NCBI GenBank assembly: GCA_910584235.1
Contig: CAJTZD010000120.1
Coordinates: forward strand, 1 to 6,485
Direction: 5' to 3'
From: an uncultured Acetatifactor sp.
GTDB taxonomy: Bacteria; Bacillota; Clostridia; Lachnospirales; Lachnospiraceae
Length of the DNA: 6,485 nucleotides
The position numbers and the translations under genes were made by a program. The notes beneath the pieces were generated by a model that was not told where the DNA came from, did not search any database, and was given only the letters and a program-made list of their open reading frames with translations. Shown piece after piece: positions 5,514-6,485 of the stretch (its first letter is position 1; every line of letters begins with the position of its first letter).

Positions 5514-6248
5514 ATGAAATATAAGAAGAGTGTGATAGCATTATTGGTTTTGTCAATGTTAGGGTTTAGCGGATGCGCGGAGAATCAGATTCCGGATATG
5601 ACAGAGGAAGAGATGCAGGCCATGGGCGAGTTCGTGGCCTATACCCTGACGAAATATGATGTAGGGCATAGCAGCAGACTTATGGATCTGCCGCCTGAGG
5701 AAAACAAAGTCCCTGGGGCAACTCCGCCCCCCGCAGAACCGGCGGAAAAGACAGAGACGGAACCGGTTGAGGATACTACTGTTACGGAGGCGCCCGGGGT
5801 GGAGCCTGAGGGAGCGACGGACTATACCGCCGAGGAAGTGATGGAGCTGCCGGAGGGCGTGATCTTAGAGTATACCGGACAGGAAATCTGCGACAGCTAT
5901 CCGGGGGAGAGCGAGGCTTTTGCCGTTTCGGCCACTGAGGGGAAGAAATTGCTGGTGCTGAAATTCTCCATTACCAATACGCTGGAACAAGAGGTGAGAG
6001 TGGATCTGCTCTCCACCGAAATCATATACAGGATCAGTGTGGACGGGGAACGCTCCAGAAGGGCGCTTACCACGATGTTGCCCAACGACATGGCTTTCTA
6101 TGCGGACACTCTGTCTGCCGGCGCCAGCGCAGAGGCGGTTCTGGTGACGGAAGTGAATGCGGAAAAGGCGGAAGCCATCGCTTCGGTGACGGTACAGATA
6201 AAAAATGAGTCGAAATCACATACAATTCAGTTGTCGGATCATGTATGA
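5514..6248 (+). CDS. Putative secreted lipoprotein of unknown function
   Basis: The 244-residue product has a classic lipoprotein signal peptide: MKYKK, a hydrophobic core, and the lipobox FSGC with C21 as lipidated cysteine. It should therefore be anchored on the outer face of the membrane. Next comes an acidic helical segment (24-62), then a Pro/Glu/Thr-rich linker (about 62-103, including GATPPPAEPAEKTE) likely to act as a flexible cell-wall spacer. A C-terminal region (about 105-242) has alternating beta-like strands (LLVLKFSITNT, EAVLVTEV, ASVTVQIKN), resembling the Ig-like folds of DUF4352/DUF5067-type lipoproteins. That likeness is impressionistic. No catalytic motif is visible. Start: ATG 5514 has GGGAAGAG (5501-5508) upstream and begins directly with the signal peptide. 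A TTG at 5475 would add 13 charged residues and has no good Shine-Dalgarno. A private promoter (5411-5439) and a strong terminator (6255-6287) suggest a single-gene unit. Confidence 0.85.
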   Translation: MKYKKSVIALLVLSMLGFSGCAENQIPDMTEEEMQAMGEFVAYTLTKYDVGHSSRLMDLPPEENKVPGATPPPAEPAEKTETEPVEDTTVTEAPGVEPEGATDYTAEEVMELPEGVILEYTGQEICDSYPGESEAFAVSATEGKKLLVLKFSITNTLEQEVRVDLLSTEIIYRISVDGERSRRALTTMLPNDMAFYADTLSAGASAEAVLVTEVNAEKAEAIASVTVQIKNESKSHTIQLSDHV

Positions 6249-6254
6249 CGCAGG

Positions 6255-6287
6255 GAAAGGCGCCCGGAAACGGGCGCTTTTCCTTTT
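6255..6287 (+). terminator. Strong intrinsic terminator after the lipoprotein gene
   Basis: GAAAGGCGCCCG (6255-6266) pairs with CGGGCGCTTTTC (6271-6282) around a GAAA tetraloop, giving a 12-bp stem with one G-U pair. The T-rich tract TTTTCCTTTT (6278-6287) follows the GC-rich core. It starts 7 bp after the lipoprotein stop codon and insulates the strong promoters downstream from upstream transcription. Confidence 0.93.
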
Positions 6288-6332
6288 CAAAATAAATTGT
6301 AGAAAAAAGTCTCAAAAAAAGAAAATTTTGTG

Positions 6333-6361
6333 TTGACAAGAAGAGAATCAGGTGTTATAGT
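6333..6361 (+). promoter_or_regulatory. Strong sigma-A promoter P1 with upstream A-tracts
   Basis: A perfect -35 TTGACA (6333-6338) is separated by 17 bp from TATAGT (6356-6361), a five-of-six -10 box. The region just upstream (6291-6331) is full of A- and T-tracts (GAAAAAAG, CAAAAAAAG, AAAATTTT), as in UP elements that bind the RNA polymerase alpha subunits. Transcription would begin near 6368. No protein gene begins in the remaining window, so the product lies beyond the right edge. Confidence 0.85.
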
Positions 6362-6392
6362 ATACTCTGTTGTCGGGAAAGCATGGCAACGG

Positions 6393-6410
6393 TCAATCAG
6401 AAATGATTGA
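6393..6410 (+). other. Perfect small hairpin in the P1 transcript leader
   Basis: TCAATCA (6393-6399) and TGATTGA (6404-6410) are perfectly complementary around a GAAA tetraloop. A weaker stem lies just upstream, GTTGTC (6369-6374) with GGCAAC (6385-6390). No U-tract follows directly. The hairpin sits between P1 and the UP-like tract of P2, and would be transcribed only from P1. Confidence 0.55.
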
Positions 6411-6439
6411 AAAAGTTTGAAAAAAGTTTTAAAAAGCAG

Positions 6440-6468
6440 TTGACAAAAGCGGAAAGCTATGATATCCT
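6440..6468 (+). promoter_or_regulatory. Sigma-A promoter P2, downstream tandem promoter
   Basis: A perfect -35 TTGACA (6440-6445) is followed after 17 bp by TATCCT (6463-6468), a four-of-six -10 box. The preceding 6409-6435 region holds phased A- and T-tracts (GAAAAAG, GAAAAAAG, TTTTAAAAAG), a likely UP element. P2 lies 107 bp after P1. Its initially transcribed region, AAAGTTGCCGCTGA, resembles that of P1 (CTGTTGTCGGGA). Tandem P1/P2 promoters with UP elements are typical of Firmicute rRNA operons, so a 16S rRNA gene is the likeliest downstream product. That is inference, as no rRNA lies inside the window. Confidence 0.75.
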
Positions 6469-6485
6469 ATCAAAGTTGCCGCTGA

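Overview
The window looks like chromosomal DNA of a Lachnospiraceae-type Firmicute (Clostridium cluster XIVa). Supporting signs are a clostridial tmRNA whose tag ends in ALAA, strong purine-rich Shine-Dalgarno sites, a clostridial form of HflX with a long switch-I insert, a lipoprotein with a typical gut-Clostridia layout, and sigma-A promoters with A-tract upstream elements. The genus cannot be fixed from the sequence alone. All genes supported here lie on the + strand.

Layout. (1) 13-411: the tmRNA gene ssrA, nearly complete within the window, with its own promoter off the left edge. (2) 395-581: a 56-bp tandem array of three full units and one partial unit. Each unit repeats the last 17 nt of the tmRNA and also carries an inverted copy of its T-arm, so each can fold into a hairpin. 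The tmRNA 3' end is a classic integrase target, so this looks like a piled-up attachment site or a repeat grown from the tRNA-like end. (3) 622-1131: an AT-rich, N-terminally short Uma2-family (PD-(D/E)XK) gene directly beside the array, plausibly acquired. (4) 1170-1208: a perfect 11-bp inverted repeat separating the accessory patch from the next operon. (5) 1269-4059: a small unknown single-pass membrane protein, an OmpR/PhoB-type response regulator and a HAMP-containing sensor histidine kinase, closely spaced. (6) 4114-5418: hflX, a ribosome-splitting GTPase, after a short hairpin. (7) 5514-6248: an unknown secreted lipoprotein with its own promoter overlapping the hflX stop codon, closed by a strong terminator at 6255-6287. 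(8) 6333-6485: two strong tandem promoters with UP-like A-tracts and similar initially transcribed sequences. This resembles the start of a stable-RNA (probably rRNA) operon beyond the right edge.

How the parts work together. The two-component pair probably senses an envelope signal, with the small membrane protein as a possible accessory subunit. hflX lies downstream in the same orientation and may be partly co-transcribed. Two ribosome-rescue factors (tmRNA and HflX) and a probable rRNA promoter fall within 6.5 kb, but nothing shows that they are co-regulated. The most unusual structure is the tmRNA-derived tandem array next to the Uma2 gene.
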